A DNA stretch of 64,000 nucleotides. Source: Flavobacterium supellecticarium (lineage in GTDB: Bacteria; Bacteroidota; Bacteroidia; Flavobacteriales; Flavobacteriaceae). The translations under genes and the position numbers were made by a program. Position 1 is the first letter of the stretch. Each line of letters starts with the position of its first letter. Location of the stretch: NCBI RefSeq assembly GCF_004801375.1, contig NZ_SSNZ01000002.1:868001-932000 (forward strand). Reading direction: 5' to 3'. Below the pieces are notes generated by a model. That model worked only from the letters and a program-made list of their open reading frames with translations. It was not told the origin of the DNA and ran no database searches. Positions 43,494-51,333 of the stretch are shown here, piece by piece.

Positions 43494-44102
43494 TTATTTT
43501 CGGTCGTATTTATAATGCATCACGGTGCCGTAGAGGATATGGCAGATTCCGAATCCAAGTGCCCAAAAGTACAAACCATAATTGGAAAATACTACGGATA
43601 ATAGCCCTAAAATGATTTCGGTGATCCCGAGGTAACGAACATCGCGTAAGGTGTATTTACTGGCGTTTAAACAAGCCATACCATAAAAAATAAGGGTAGT
43701 GGGAACGAGCAGATCGTAATAGCCTTTGGCAAATAATAGTAGTGTCAGAATGCCACCGGTTACCAAGGGTATAAAAAAGTTGATCAATAATCTTTTGGAA
43801 GCGGCATTCCATACTTTCTCGCCTGTTTTTTTTGCTTTATTAACGGTAAAGATATAGGCCGTGATTAAAGAAAGAAACAGTACGGCCAGCGCAACCAAAA
43901 CCAGTTGTTGGAACAGGGAGCTGTTTACGGAAACATAGATATCGGTATTGGTACGGATCAGATAATGTGCCACAAAGGCACCAATCAATGCATAGGTACC
44001 GGCCAAAACCCCGGAAAGACCGCTTAATGAAATAAACTGTGTCGATTTATTCATCAAGTCCTTGATGTCTTTTAAATCCTGTAAATAATTATTCGTATCC
44101 AT
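43494..44102 (-). CDS. Multi-pass membrane protein of unknown function
   Basis: I do not recognise the family. The 202-residue protein has about six membrane helices, for example FISLSGLSGVLAGTYALIGAF, VLVALAVLFLSLITAYIFTV, and several from residue 110 to the end, and a charged N-terminus (LQDLKDIKDLMNKS). It ends in HYKYDRK, facing the cytoplasm. The first gene of the creD cluster, it is followed after 5 bases by the regulator, so it is probably part of the same regulated unit. Its promoter-operator is at 44101-44129. Confidence 0.65.
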   Translation of the reverse strand: MDTNNYLQDLKDIKDLMNKSTQFISLSGLSGVLAGTYALIGAFVAHYLIRTNTDIYVSVNSSLFQQLVLVALAVLFLSLITAYIFTVNKAKKTGEKVWNAASKRLLINFFIPLVTGGILTLLLFAKGYYDLLVPTTLIFYGMACLNASKYTLRDVRYLGITEIILGLLSVVFSNYGLYFWALGFGICHILYGTVMHYKYDRK

Positions 44103-44152
44103 TTAAAAGTACTTTGAAAAACAAAGTAAGTGATATTTTTTGAAACGAACAA
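44101..44152 (-). promoter_or_regulatory. Promoter and operator-like inverted repeat of the creD cluster
   Basis: The arms TACTTTG (44110-44116) and CAAAGTA (44122-44128) are 7 bases each with a spacer of 5. On the minus strand TTACTTTG (44129-44122) is a near-consensus -7 box and TTG (44152-44150) is a -33 box with 20-base spacing. The 18-base flank is identical to the copy at 43145. A bound repressor would cover the promoter. Confidence 0.55.
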
Positions 44153-44502
44153 TTTTTTTTGAGAAAATAAATCAGATAAAAGCCGATTCATCGGAAATTA
44201 CCAAAACAAGTGATATGTTTGTAAAAAGATTTAAAATGATGCGTATACTAGGCTATTTTCTGGTTATCATAGGAGTATTGCTCGGCGTGTATCTCCTCAT
44301 GGCACTTATCGGTGTTACATCATATACAGAACATCTGAAAGGGGAGAAACCCAGTTTTCTGATTGTGTATTATATGGGAATAATTGTTGCCATGATTGTA
44401 TTGGCTGTAGCCGACTTTCTGCTAATCCGCTACGGTCGACGTCTGATCCGTAAGGCAAAAAATAAAGCGCAGAACATTTCTACGGGCGAAAAACAACTGT
44501 AA
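44140..44502 (+). CDS. Small two-helix membrane protein
   Basis: I do not recognise the family. The 120-residue frame begins with TTG at 44140 and has two membrane helices at about 38-58 and 77-100, then a basic tail (RYGRRLIRKAKNK). Alternative starts are ATG at 44215 (MFVKRFKMM) or later. It diverges from the creD cluster and is followed after 2 bases by the DUF1801 gene, so it is read with it. Its function cannot be given. The start is uncertain because TTG codons are rare here. Confidence 0.55.
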   Translation: MKRTIFFEKINQIKADSSEITKTSDMFVKRFKMMRILGYFLVIIGVLLGVYLLMALIGVTSYTEHLKGEKPSFLIVYYMGIIVAMIVLAVADFLLIRYGRRLIRKAKNKAQNISTGEKQL

Positions 44503-44504
44503 CT

Positions 44505-44858
44505 ATGAAACCAGCCGACATCTATATTATCAACCAGCCGGAGCCGTATCGTTCGATATTATTGCATCTGGTAGCGGTTTTGGAGATGACTTTGGAAACG
44601 TCATACAAATTGGAATACAAATGGAAAGTTCCGCATATGTATTATAAAGGAAGGCCGTTTTGTTTTCTGAATGCGAGTCATAAACGACAGTATGTCGATC
44701 TGGGTTTTTCGAGAGGTTTTAAGCTTTTGCAACATCAGGAACTATTGGTGTCGGAAGGACGAAATACGATGAAATCACTGCGTTACCAATCGTTGGAAGA
44801 AATAGATCCGATTGTATTAACGGATTTGATCAAAGAAGCGATGGCGTTATATCCATAA
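44505..44858 (+). CDS. DUF1801 domain protein
   Basis: The 117-residue protein resembles DUF1801 (YdhG-like), a small alpha/beta fold of unknown function. It contains PEPYRSILLHLVAVLEMTL, then YKLEYKWKVPHMYYKGRPFCFLNA, and the late LRYQSLEEIDPIVLTDLIKEA. Members are usually linked to stress or metal responses but have no known activity. It begins 2 bases after the small membrane protein gene and ends at a hairpin terminator. Confidence 0.8.
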   Translation: MKPADIYIINQPEPYRSILLHLVAVLEMTLETSYKLEYKWKVPHMYYKGRPFCFLNASHKRQYVDLGFSRGFKLLQHQELLVSEGRNTMKSLRYQSLEEIDPIVLTDLIKEAMALYP

Positions 44859-44860
44859 AA

Positions 44861-44885
44861 AAAGACTCCGTTTGGAGCCTTTTTA
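44861..44885 (+). terminator. Terminator of the DUF1801 gene
   Basis: The stem AAAGACTCC-GTTT-GGAGCCTTT with one mismatch is followed by a T-run, just after the stop codon. Confidence 0.65.
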
Positions 44886-44922
44886 TCGAGTATCTTTTGT
44901 CTAGCGTCTTTCCTCTTTTAAA

Positions 44923-45768
44923 TTATATTCTGAAAATACCACCAAAAGCAATCACACGTTGTAAAAACATAAAGTGCTGTGACGCTTTATCGTCGTTGCT
45001 ATACGTCGTTTTGATGTCGTTCATGTTGATATAACCACCTTTTAATTCGGCCTGAATAAAGAAGTGTTTAAAGAAAGTCAGGTTCAGTCCGGCTTTAGCC
45101 GAAAGTCCGAATCCGGAAATATGGAAATCGTCATGACGTTCTTTATTAAACAATTTTGCATTGGTTTTTGGAAATAAAACACCACCACCAACGCCTTCGG
45201 TTACATTGATCTGAAATACATCCGTATTGGTGATTCCAAACCATTTGGAAATATCGTCCACCCGTGAAAATTCCGTGTTGATATAGTTTAATCCGTCGGT
45301 ATGCTCGAAAGTAAGGAAACTTTCATCGGTTAAATCCACCATTCCATTGCTCACGACCGTGTTGTTGTATTCCGCCGGATAATTCCCGGAAATACGCGCC
45401 ACCTGATCCTGTTGCATTACATATTTCATATGATCCACACCAATTGAAATATTGTACTTGTCGGTGATAAAATAACCGACACGCAGGTTGGTTTGTGGAA
45501 TCGTCATTCGTCCCGGGTTGATATAATCAATATGCCATCCTTTGGGTTTGTCCTGAGCCGCAACATCATGAAGCGTAAAATCGTAATCGGCACCTTGAAA
45601 ATGGATGTCCGAATTGGTAAAATTCGCGCGGTTTCCACCCCAGAAAACGTAAAATTTACCTTTGTTATGCGCCGTGTATTTTTCAGGTGTGATTGCTTCT
45701 TCCTGAGCAAAGGTGTACTGTGAAAAAACACAAAAAGTTAGCACAGCCATTAAAAATGGATGTTTCAT
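44923..45768 (-). CDS. Probable outer-membrane beta-barrel protein
   Basis: The 281-residue protein has a signal peptide (MKHPFLMAVLTFCVFSQYTFAQ) and many strands of alternating polar and apolar residues. These include GKFYVFWGGNRANF near the N-terminus, LRVGYFITDKYNISIGVDH, FFIQAELKGGYINM and a final strand VIAFGGIFRI that ends in a C-terminal isoleucine after phenylalanine-rich residues. This fits an outer-membrane barrel of eight to ten strands. I cannot name the family or substrate. It lies 15 bases downstream of kdsA and may be cotranscribed. Confidence 0.7.
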   Translation of the reverse strand: MKHPFLMAVLTFCVFSQYTFAQEEAITPEKYTAHNKGKFYVFWGGNRANFTNSDIHFQGADYDFTLHDVAAQDKPKGWHIDYINPGRMTIPQTNLRVGYFITDKYNISIGVDHMKYVMQQDQVARISGNYPAEYNNTVVSNGMVDLTDESFLTFEHTDGLNYINTEFSRVDDISKWFGITNTDVFQINVTEGVGGGVLFPKTNAKLFNKERHDDFHISGFGLSAKAGLNLTFFKHFFIQAELKGGYINMNDIKTTYSNDDKASQHFMFLQRVIAFGGIFRI

Positions 45769-45783
45769 TATCGATAGTAAAAA

Positions 45784-46602
45784 TTAAAAAGAATTTACAG
45801 TTTTTCGGATCGCTACCAGTTTTTGCATCAACCCTTCAAAATAATCCAGATGTAGCATATTGGCACCGTCGCTTTTCGCATTGGCAGGGTCGAAGTGGGT
45901 TTCGATAAAAATACCGTCTACACCAACTGCGATTCCAGCTTTGGCAACCGTTTCGATCATATCCGGACGACCACCGGTAACGCCGGCCGACTGGTTGGGT
46001 TGTTGTAGCGAGTGCGTCACATCAAGTACCGTAGTAGCAAATTGTTGCATGGTAGGGATTCCACGATAGTCCACAATCATATCCTGATAACCAAACATGG
46101 TTCCGCGATCGGTTACCATCACGTTTTCATTTTGGCAGTCCAATACTTTTTGTACCGCGTGTTTCATACTTTCCGGACTCATAAACTGACCTTTTTTCAG
46201 GTTTACGGTTTTCCCGGTTTGCGCTGCAGCCACCACAAGATCCGTCTGACGTACTAAAAAGGCAGGAATCTGAAGAATGTCCACATATTCGGCAGCCAAT
46301 TCGGCATCGTGGTTTTCGTGAATATCGGTAACGGTTGGTACACCAAATTCCTTGGATACCTTTTGAAGTATTTTAAGGGCTTTTTCGTCTCCGATACCGG
46401 TAAAACTATCGATTCGGGAGCGGTTTGCTTTTTTAAACGAGCCTTTAAACACATAAGGAATGGCAAGTTTGTCGGTGATGCCTACTAATTTTTCGGCGAT
46501 TCGCATAGCCATTTCCTCGCCTTCAATGGCACAAGGTCCGGCCAATAAAAAGAAATTTCCGCTATCAGTGTGTTTGATTTGCGGTATATTGGATAAGTTC
46601 AT
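45784..46602 (-). CDS. kdsA: 2-dehydro-3-deoxyphosphooctonate aldolase KdsA
   Basis: KdsA condenses arabinose 5-phosphate with phosphoenolpyruvate to make KDO 8-phosphate, the first committed step of the lipopolysaccharide core sugar. The 272-residue length is standard. It contains the signature FFLLAGPCAIEGE, then FKGSFKKANRSRIDSFTGIG, DYRGIPTMQ, and the late SAGVTGGRPDMIETVAKAG and DGIFIETHFDPANAKSDG. It has the His/Glu/Asp set of the metal-dependent or metal-independent class; I did not decide which. A -7 box (46625-46632) is upstream. It shares the outer-membrane theme with its downstream neighbour. Confidence 0.95.
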   Translation of the reverse strand: MNLSNIPQIKHTDSGNFFLLAGPCAIEGEEMAMRIAEKLVGITDKLAIPYVFKGSFKKANRSRIDSFTGIGDEKALKILQKVSKEFGVPTVTDIHENHDAELAAEYVDILQIPAFLVRQTDLVVAAAQTGKTVNLKKGQFMSPESMKHAVQKVLDCQNENVMVTDRGTMFGYQDMIVDYRGIPTMQQFATTVLDVTHSLQQPNQSAGVTGGRPDMIETVAKAGIAVGVDGIFIETHFDPANAKSDGANMLHLDYFEGLMQKLVAIRKTVNSF

Positions 46603-46624
46603 AATGGATTCTTAAAAAGTGAAA

Positions 46625-46632
46625 CAAATATA
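46625..46632 (-). promoter_or_regulatory. -7 promoter element of kdsA
   Basis: The complement reads TATATTTG, an exact TAnnTTTG match, 22 bases before the kdsA start. The terminator of the upstream gene lies just behind it. Confidence 0.45.
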
Positions 46633-46640
46633 CAACAAAA

Positions 46641-46668
46641 ATCCTTCCAAAAAACGTTTTGGAAGGAT
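46641..46668 (-). terminator. Terminator of the small lipoprotein gene
   Basis: A perfect 12-base stem (ATCCTTCCAAAA / TTTTGGAAGGAT) with loop AACG lies between the lipoprotein stop (46694) and the kdsA promoter, followed on the minus strand by T-rich sequence. Confidence 0.8.
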
Positions 46669-46693
46669 GCGATTTCTTATAGTATTCTTAAAA

Positions 46694-47161
46694 TTAGTGA
46701 GTTCGGGATGGGTTTTTCTTAATAGATAAACCTTTAGGACACATTATTTTGCCTTTTTCGAAAGTGTTAAAGTGAAGTATTACTGGTTTTGACTGACCTT
46801 CCCAGGTTACCGTATATTGCGCCAGCATTCCGGCGCCTACGCGGTTGTTTTTGGTAGGGAACGGACAACAGCTTCCGGTTTTTTCGAAGCTTAATTTTTG
46901 TCCGTCAGGACCTTCTAGTCCGTTAAAAAAATAGGTCACATTATTTTGCTCCTGCGATTGGGATATAAACCCAATGTTGATCGGATAGTCCGAATCATAT
47001 CCGTATTTGGCGCTATCGCTATATTCGGTTAGTACATAATAATCCCCGCGGAGAATTGGACGTGAAGCGGTTTCGTCTATATTTTTAATAGTCGACTTGG
47101 TGCTGATACAGGAAGAAACCGATAGCGCCAGTATTAGCAGGGCAAAAGCTGTTTTTTTCAT
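46694..47161 (-). CDS. Small lipoprotein of unknown function
   Basis: The 155-residue protein has a lipoprotein signal (MKKTAFALLILALSVSSC). The rest is a beta-rich domain, with DYYVLTEYSDSAKYGYDSDYPI, NVTYFFNGLEGPDGQ, a paired cysteine motif FEKTGSCCPF and a C-terminal KGKIMCPKGLSIKK. Flavobacterial homologues are sometimes labelled as an aldolase because of the neighbouring kdsA, but nothing here looks like an enzyme of that pathway. It starts 2 bases after the DUF4199 gene and is cotranscribed with it. Function is unknown. Confidence 0.65.
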   Translation of the reverse strand: MKKTAFALLILALSVSSCISTKSTIKNIDETASRPILRGDYYVLTEYSDSAKYGYDSDYPINIGFISQSQEQNNVTYFFNGLEGPDGQKLSFEKTGSCCPFPTKNNRVGAGMLAQYTVTWEGQSKPVILHFNTFEKGKIMCPKGLSIKKNPSRTH

Positions 47162-47163
47162 AA

Positions 47164-47649
47164 TTAATTTCGGTTTTTGGTCTGAATAAAATAAGCGGCA
47201 ATTGCCGATAATATAATTCCTAAAGACAGGATGTTTAAAAAGCCTTGTGAAATAAAACTTTGAAGGTTAAAATAACCCGTCGCAAATTCTTTGTTCCCCG
47301 GTTTGGTTTTGATCACATTCGCGATTGCATTGTCGAAAAAATCCGGAGAAATCACCTCATGGAAAAACGTTTGTACCAGCGGACTTATTGCAGCGATCAG
47401 CAACGTCAGTATGGCTCCCGAAATAAACGCCTGTTTATAGGTAATGGTACCGTTGTAAAAAGTCGCTTTTTTTTCTTTTAATGCCCACGTAAAAACAATA
47501 ATATATACGATTCCGAACAGCAAACTGATATAGAAATAACTGCTGATTTTTTCGTCGTGAAAGCCGGCAATTTTCTCTAAAAACAGCCATAAAACAGTGG
47601 CTACGGAAAAAATGATACTCCATTTTATTTCGGTAAAAAACTTTTTCAT
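47164..47649 (-). CDS. DUF4199 membrane protein
   Basis: The 161-residue protein has four membrane helices and the features of DUF4199: the first helix in IKWSIIFSVATVLWLFLEKIAGFH, the second in ISLLFGIVYIIVFTWAL, ITYKQAFISGAILTLLIAAI with the start of the third, and a last helix GFLNILSLGIILSAIAAYFIQ. Its function is unknown; such proteins occur next to glycosyltransferase or lipoprotein genes. It is the first gene of a short minus-strand unit with the lipoprotein and is divergent from the YeeE/YedE genes. Confidence 0.82.
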   Translation of the reverse strand: MKKFFTEIKWSIIFSVATVLWLFLEKIAGFHDEKISSYFYISLLFGIVYIIVFTWALKEKKATFYNGTITYKQAFISGAILTLLIAAISPLVQTFFHEVISPDFFDNAIANVIKTKPGNKEFATGYFNLQSFISQGFLNILSLGIILSAIAAYFIQTKNRN

Positions 47650-47741
47650 CTGCGGATAAATTTATGGTTTCAAAGGTAGCAGAATATTTGGTTTGCCGAA
47701 AATTATGTAATCAATGTTACACAAAATACTGGTCGAATAAG

Positions 47742-47749
47742 TACTTTTG
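47742..47749 (+). promoter_or_regulatory. -7 promoter element of the YeeE/YedE pair
   Basis: TACTTTTG is an exact TAnnTTTG match 17 bases before ATG 47767. A -33 box at the consensus spacing was not found. Confidence 0.4.
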
Positions 47750-47766
47750 CCCTAAATCAGTTTTTT

Positions 47767-48327
47767 ATGGAAGTAATTTATGGAACCTGGCCCTGGTATA
47801 TATCGGGCTTTTTGATCGGAATGGTGATGCTGGCACTACTTTATTTTGGCAAAGCATTCGGAATGTCATCTAATTTGCGAACCTTATGTAGTATTGCCGG
47901 AGCCGGGCGTTTTGCCGATTTTTTCCGATTTGACTGGAAAGCGCAACGCTGGAATCTGGCCGTGGTTTTTGGAGCCATGCTGGGCGGTTTTGTAGCGGTT
48001 CATTTTTTAAGCAACGGAAGTGGCGTAAACCTGAATCCGATAACAGTGGAACAATTGGCAACGATGCATATCGAAGCACCGGAAGGCAAACTGGCTCCGG
48101 ATTCGTTAATGGGTTTTGAGGCCTTAAAAAATCCGAAAACCTTTATCATTTTAGTAGCCGGTGGATTATTGATTGGCTTCGGAACGCGTTATGCCGGCGG
48201 ATGTACGTCCGGACACGCTATTTCCGGGTTGAGTAATTTACAGTTGCCTTCGCTGATTGCCGTAATCGGGTTCTTTATCGGCGGATTGATCATGTCCCAT
48301 TTTCTATTACCTTTAATTTTCAGATAA
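47767..48327 (+). CDS. YeeE/YedE-type transporter, first half
   Basis: The 186-residue membrane protein is one half of a YeeE/YedE (TsuA-like) thiosulfate or sulfur-compound permease. It has about four helices and the conserved cysteine motif ATRYAGGCTSGHAISGLS (in the form GTRYAGGCTSGHA), where the cysteine contacts the substrate in the family. The N-terminal part includes YGTWPWYISGFLIGMVML. The next gene, one base after the stop codon, encodes the second half, so the two probably pair in one membrane complex. The transported compound is not certain; sulfide or thiosulfate are most likely. Confidence 0.88.
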   Translation: MEVIYGTWPWYISGFLIGMVMLALLYFGKAFGMSSNLRTLCSIAGAGRFADFFRFDWKAQRWNLAVVFGAMLGGFVAVHFLSNGSGVNLNPITVEQLATMHIEAPEGKLAPDSLMGFEALKNPKTFIILVAGGLLIGFGTRYAGGCTSGHAISGLSNLQLPSLIAVIGFFIGGLIMSHFLLPLIFR

Positions 48328-48328
48328 G

Positions 48329-48742
48329 ATGAAATATATCAAATTTATACTGGTTGGTTTTGTATTCGGAATCGTACTAACCAAATCTGAGGCGGTATCC
48401 TGGTACCGTATTTACGAAATGTTCCAGTTCCAGTCGTTTCATATGTTTGGAATTATTATGGTTGCGGTGATGACCGGCTTGATTGGTGTTCAGTTGATCA
48501 AACGTAAAAATGTAAAAGATTATACCGGAGCACCGATTGCGATCGAACCCAAAGAAAAAGGATTTGCCCGTTATATTATTGGCGGTACCTTGTTTGGATT
48601 GGGTTGGGCAATGGTTGGTTCGTGTCCGGGACCGATTTTTATTCTGTTAGGAGCCGGATTTTGGGGTGCCGGTGTGATTTTACTCGGTGCGCTTTTGGGA
48701 ACCTATATCTATGGATTGTTAAAAGATATGCTGCCGCATTAA
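48329..48742 (+). CDS. YeeE/YedE-type transporter, second half (DUF6691)
   Basis: The 137-residue membrane protein matches the second half of the split YeeE/YedE permease. It has FILVGFVFGIVLTKSEAVSWYRIYEMFQF (in parts), then GGTLFGLGWAMVGSCPGPIFILLGAGFWGA, where the SCPGP cysteine is the equivalent of the motif in the first half. The gene begins one base after the first half and both share a terminator at 48761-48783. A single-chain version of this protein exists in other phyla. Confidence 0.88.
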   Translation: MKYIKFILVGFVFGIVLTKSEAVSWYRIYEMFQFQSFHMFGIIMVAVMTGLIGVQLIKRKNVKDYTGAPIAIEPKEKGFARYIIGGTLFGLGWAMVGSCPGPIFILLGAGFWGAGVILLGALLGTYIYGLLKDMLPH

Positions 48743-48760
48743 GAGCGGTTTGTAAATAAA

Positions 48761-48783
48761 AAAGTCCCGTTTATCGGGACTTT
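48761..48783. terminator. Terminator between the YeeE/YedE pair and clpS
   Basis: The stem AAAGTCCCG-tttat-CGGGACTTT is followed by a T-run on the plus strand. It lies between the convergent genes ending at 48742 and 48786, so it may serve both. Confidence 0.88.
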
Positions 48784-48785
48784 TT

Positions 48786-49061
48786 TTATTGTATTTCAGC
48801 GCTTAAACCGGCATCCAGCAAGGAGGAACACTGCGGTTTCAGGTCGGTATACGAACCGGTTTTTACCGTGCATTTCCCGGTATAATGAACCAGAATGGCA
48901 CATTGCTCGGCTTGTTCGGCGGTATGGTCGCATACGCGGATTAAAGTGTCTATTACGTGATCGAAAGTATTTACATCGTCGTTAAACAGTACAATTTCAT
49001 TATTTAATGAAATCAGCTCTTCAACCGATACGCTTTCTAAAACTTTTTCCTGGGTACTCAT
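48786..49061 (-). CDS. clpS: ATP-dependent Clp protease adaptor ClpS
   Basis: ClpS brings N-degron substrates to the ClpA/ClpC-ClpP protease. The 91-residue length is standard. It has the family features EIVLFNDDVNTFDHVIDTLIRVCDHTAEQAEQC (in parts: VLFNDDVNTFDHVI and CDHTAEQAEQCA), and the strand HYTGKCTVKTGSY. The Asp and Asn residues in NDDVNT form the N-end-binding pocket in known ClpS. It lies 26 bases after prmA and may be cotranscribed. Confidence 0.94.
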   Translation of the reverse strand: MSTQEKVLESVSVEELISLNNEIVLFNDDVNTFDHVIDTLIRVCDHTAEQAEQCAILVHYTGKCTVKTGSYTDLKPQCSSLLDAGLSAEIQ

Positions 49062-49087
49062 AATCAGAAGCTTAGTTTAAATTTTAG

Positions 49088-49921
49088 CTAATTTACATAT
49101 TTTAAAGATACCCAATTGTTCTTTTGGAACTTTTTAACATACGTCAGTCCTTTTTCGGTACAAGACGCATCGATAAACGGAATATCCTCTTCGTAGAACC
49201 CACTTAGCAATAGGATACCGCCTTTATTCAGACGATCTACATAAGCCTGCATATCATTTAGTAAAATATTACGGTTGATATTCGCTATGATCAAGTCGTA
49301 TTGCTGATCCACTAATAACGAAGCATCGCCTTCGTAAACCGTGATGTGTTTACAGTTATTGCGTTCGGCATTTTCGATCGAATTCAGATAGCACCAGTTG
49401 TCGATATCAATCGCATCGATAGGTTGTGCGCCACGCATTTCGGCTAAAATGGCTAAAATGGCTGTACCACATCCCATATCAAGGGTTTTCATTCCGGTTA
49501 CATCCGTCTCCAACAAATGTTGCGCCATCATATAAGTCGTTTCGTGATGACCGGTTCCAAAACTCATTTTCGGCTCGATTACGATATCGTATTGGGCATC
49601 GTTTTTTTCGTGGAAAGGCGCGCGAATCTGACAAATACCGTCAATGTCGATTGGTTCAAAATTCTTTTCCCATTCTTCATTCCAGTTTACCTGTTCGATT
49701 TCTTCTATAGTATAGGAAATGGTAAATTCCTCCGAATGTAAAATTTGTATATCGTCCAGGATATTTTCATTCCACAGCTCTTTTTGAACATAAGCGGAAA
49801 GCCCGTTTTGGGTTTCGATAAAACTTTCGAAAGCCGTTTCTCCCAGTTCGGCGATTAAAATTTCAGAGCCTAACTCTTTGGGTTCCACGGAGAAATGGTA
49901 ACCTATATAATTATTTTGCAT
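49088..49921 (-). CDS. prmA: Ribosomal protein L11 methyltransferase PrmA
   Basis: PrmA trimethylates ribosomal protein L11. From ATG 49921 the product has about 277 residues. The N-terminal substrate-binding domain (about 1-95, including IEEIEQVNWNEEWEKNFEP) is followed by SAM-binding motifs MSFGTGHHETTYMM (about 127-140) and LDMGCGTAILAILAEMRG (about 155-172), and ANINRNILLNDM (about 212-223) of the catalytic domain. The frame extends to 49966, but the extra residues are not conserved. It is followed by clpS. The SAM motif GCGTA and the NIN motif fit well. Confidence 0.93.
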   Translation of the reverse strand: MQNNYIGYHFSVEPKELGSEILIAELGETAFESFIETQNGLSAYVQKELWNENILDDIQILHSEEFTISYTIEEIEQVNWNEEWEKNFEPIDIDGICQIRAPFHEKNDAQYDIVIEPKMSFGTGHHETTYMMAQHLLETDVTGMKTLDMGCGTAILAILAEMRGAQPIDAIDIDNWCYLNSIENAERNNCKHITVYEGDASLLVDQQYDLIIANINRNILLNDMQAYVDRLNKGGILLLSGFYEEDIPFIDASCTEKGLTYVKKFQKNNWVSLKYVN

Positions 49922-49979
49922 AACATTAATTTTTCGCAAAGGTAACATTATCTTAATACCGTTCACTAATAAATAACAT

Positions 49980-49987
49980 TAGTTTTG
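49980..49987 (+). promoter_or_regulatory. -7 promoter element of the porin gene
   Basis: TAGTTTTG fits TAnnTTTG and ends 23 bases before the ATG at 50011. No -33 box was found. Confidence 0.4.
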
Positions 49988-50010
49988 CTCTCAGATAACA
50001 CAACACTAAC

Positions 50011-51228
50011 ATGAGAATACAACTAACTTTTGTTTTACTGTTCGTCGCAGCTGTATTACAGGCGCAGGACATTAAGATTAGCACCAAAGATAACGATTTA
50101 AAATTAGCGGCATTGCCCTACTACAGCTACGGTAAGGGGCTTGGAATTACTTCTGCCGACAGCCTTTTCCAGCTAAATATCCGTTTCCGGATGCAAAACC
50201 GAATCGGGTTTATCAAAAATGAAGGCGAAGACGATGCCTATGATGGACAAATCCGCCGTTTGCGTTTGCGTTTCGACGGTTATGTAGGAAACCCGCATTT
50301 TCTGTATGTGTTGCAATTGTCGTTTGCACCAGGCGATGTAGGGGAAATCCACGATGGTGAAAACATCAATATTATCCGGGACGCGGCAGTTATTTACCGA
50401 CCAAACCGAAACTGGAGTTTTACTTTCGGACAAACAAAATTACCGGGTAACCGTCAACGGGTCAATTCATCGGGAGCATTACAGTTAACCGATCGTTCTA
50501 TAAATAATGCCAAATTTAATATTGACCGGGATTTTGGACTTCAGGCATATTATCTGAATGAGAAAAAAGATCAGTTTTCCTATAATTTAAAAGCGGCCGT
50601 TACTACCGGAGAAGGTCGTAACTGGACTAAAAGCCCGGACAACGGTGTGGCTTTAACCGGAAAGATCGAATTATTTCCATTAGGATCGTTCACCAAAGAC
50701 GGATCGAATTTTGAAGGGGATCTTGCCCGCGAAAAAACACCCAAATTATTATTTTCGGGAGCCTATCATCAGAATAATAACGCCAGACGAACCCAAGGTC
50801 AGTTAGGAGACGATTTGTACCAACAAAAGACCTTACGTTCTTTTTTTGCCGATGCGATGTTTAAATATAACGGTTGGGCTGCTATGGCCACCTATATGTC
50901 CCGTGCGTCACATAATCCGGTGGCTGTTGATCCGTTGGATCCAACACTAACGAATTATGCCTATGTGGGACACGGAATGGACTATCAGTTGAGTTATACC
51001 TTTCCGACGAATTATGAAATCATCGGGCGTTTTTCAACACAAAAAGCAAATAAGGATATCAAAGCTTTTACACCGGATACCAACGAATATACCCTTGGTG
51101 TAACCAAATACCTTTGGGAGCATGCCTTTAAATTGCAAGCCGAATTTACCTACGATCGATTGAGTTTTAACGACGGATCGACAAAAAACAACTGGTATGT
51201 TCGCTTCCAGATTGAAATAGGTATTTAA
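50011..51228 (+). CDS. Outer-membrane porin (phosphate-selective O/P-like)
   Basis: The 405-residue protein has a signal peptide (MRIQLTFVLLFVAAVLQAQ) and the pattern of a 16-stranded porin, with many basic and aromatic strands: RRLRLRFDGYVGNPHFLYVL, SFTFGQTKLPGNRQRVNSSG (the eyelet region), FDPNRDFGLQAYYL-like segments, and the last strand NWYVRFQIEIGI. It resembles the OprP/OprO phosphate- or polyphosphate-porin family. The substrate is not certain, although phosphate is suggested by the family name. It ends in a hairpin terminator. Confidence 0.88.
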   Translation: MRIQLTFVLLFVAAVLQAQDIKISTKDNDLKLAALPYYSYGKGLGITSADSLFQLNIRFRMQNRIGFIKNEGEDDAYDGQIRRLRLRFDGYVGNPHFLYVLQLSFAPGDVGEIHDGENINIIRDAAVIYRPNRNWSFTFGQTKLPGNRQRVNSSGALQLTDRSINNAKFNIDRDFGLQAYYLNEKKDQFSYNLKAAVTTGEGRNWTKSPDNGVALTGKIELFPLGSFTKDGSNFEGDLAREKTPKLLFSGAYHQNNNARRTQGQLGDDLYQQKTLRSFFADAMFKYNGWAAMATYMSRASHNPVAVDPLDPTLTNYAYVGHGMDYQLSYTFPTNYEIIGRFSTQKANKDIKAFTPDTNEYTLGVTKYLWEHAFKLQAEFTYDRLSFNDGSTKNNWYVRFQIEIGI

Positions 51229-51250
51229 AAAGAATACTCATATGAAGAGG

Positions 51251-51285
51251 CACCTGACAAGTTTCGAAAACCTGTCAGGTGTTTT
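51251..51285 (+). terminator. Terminator of the porin gene
   Basis: The 9-base stem CACCTGACA / TGTCAGGTG with a 13-base loop is followed by a T-rich run, 22 bases after the stop codon. Confidence 0.88.
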
Positions 51286-51333
51286 CTTTTAGAGTGTATT
51301 TTTCTTTTAAAGAATAAAACAGATAAGGTGTTT

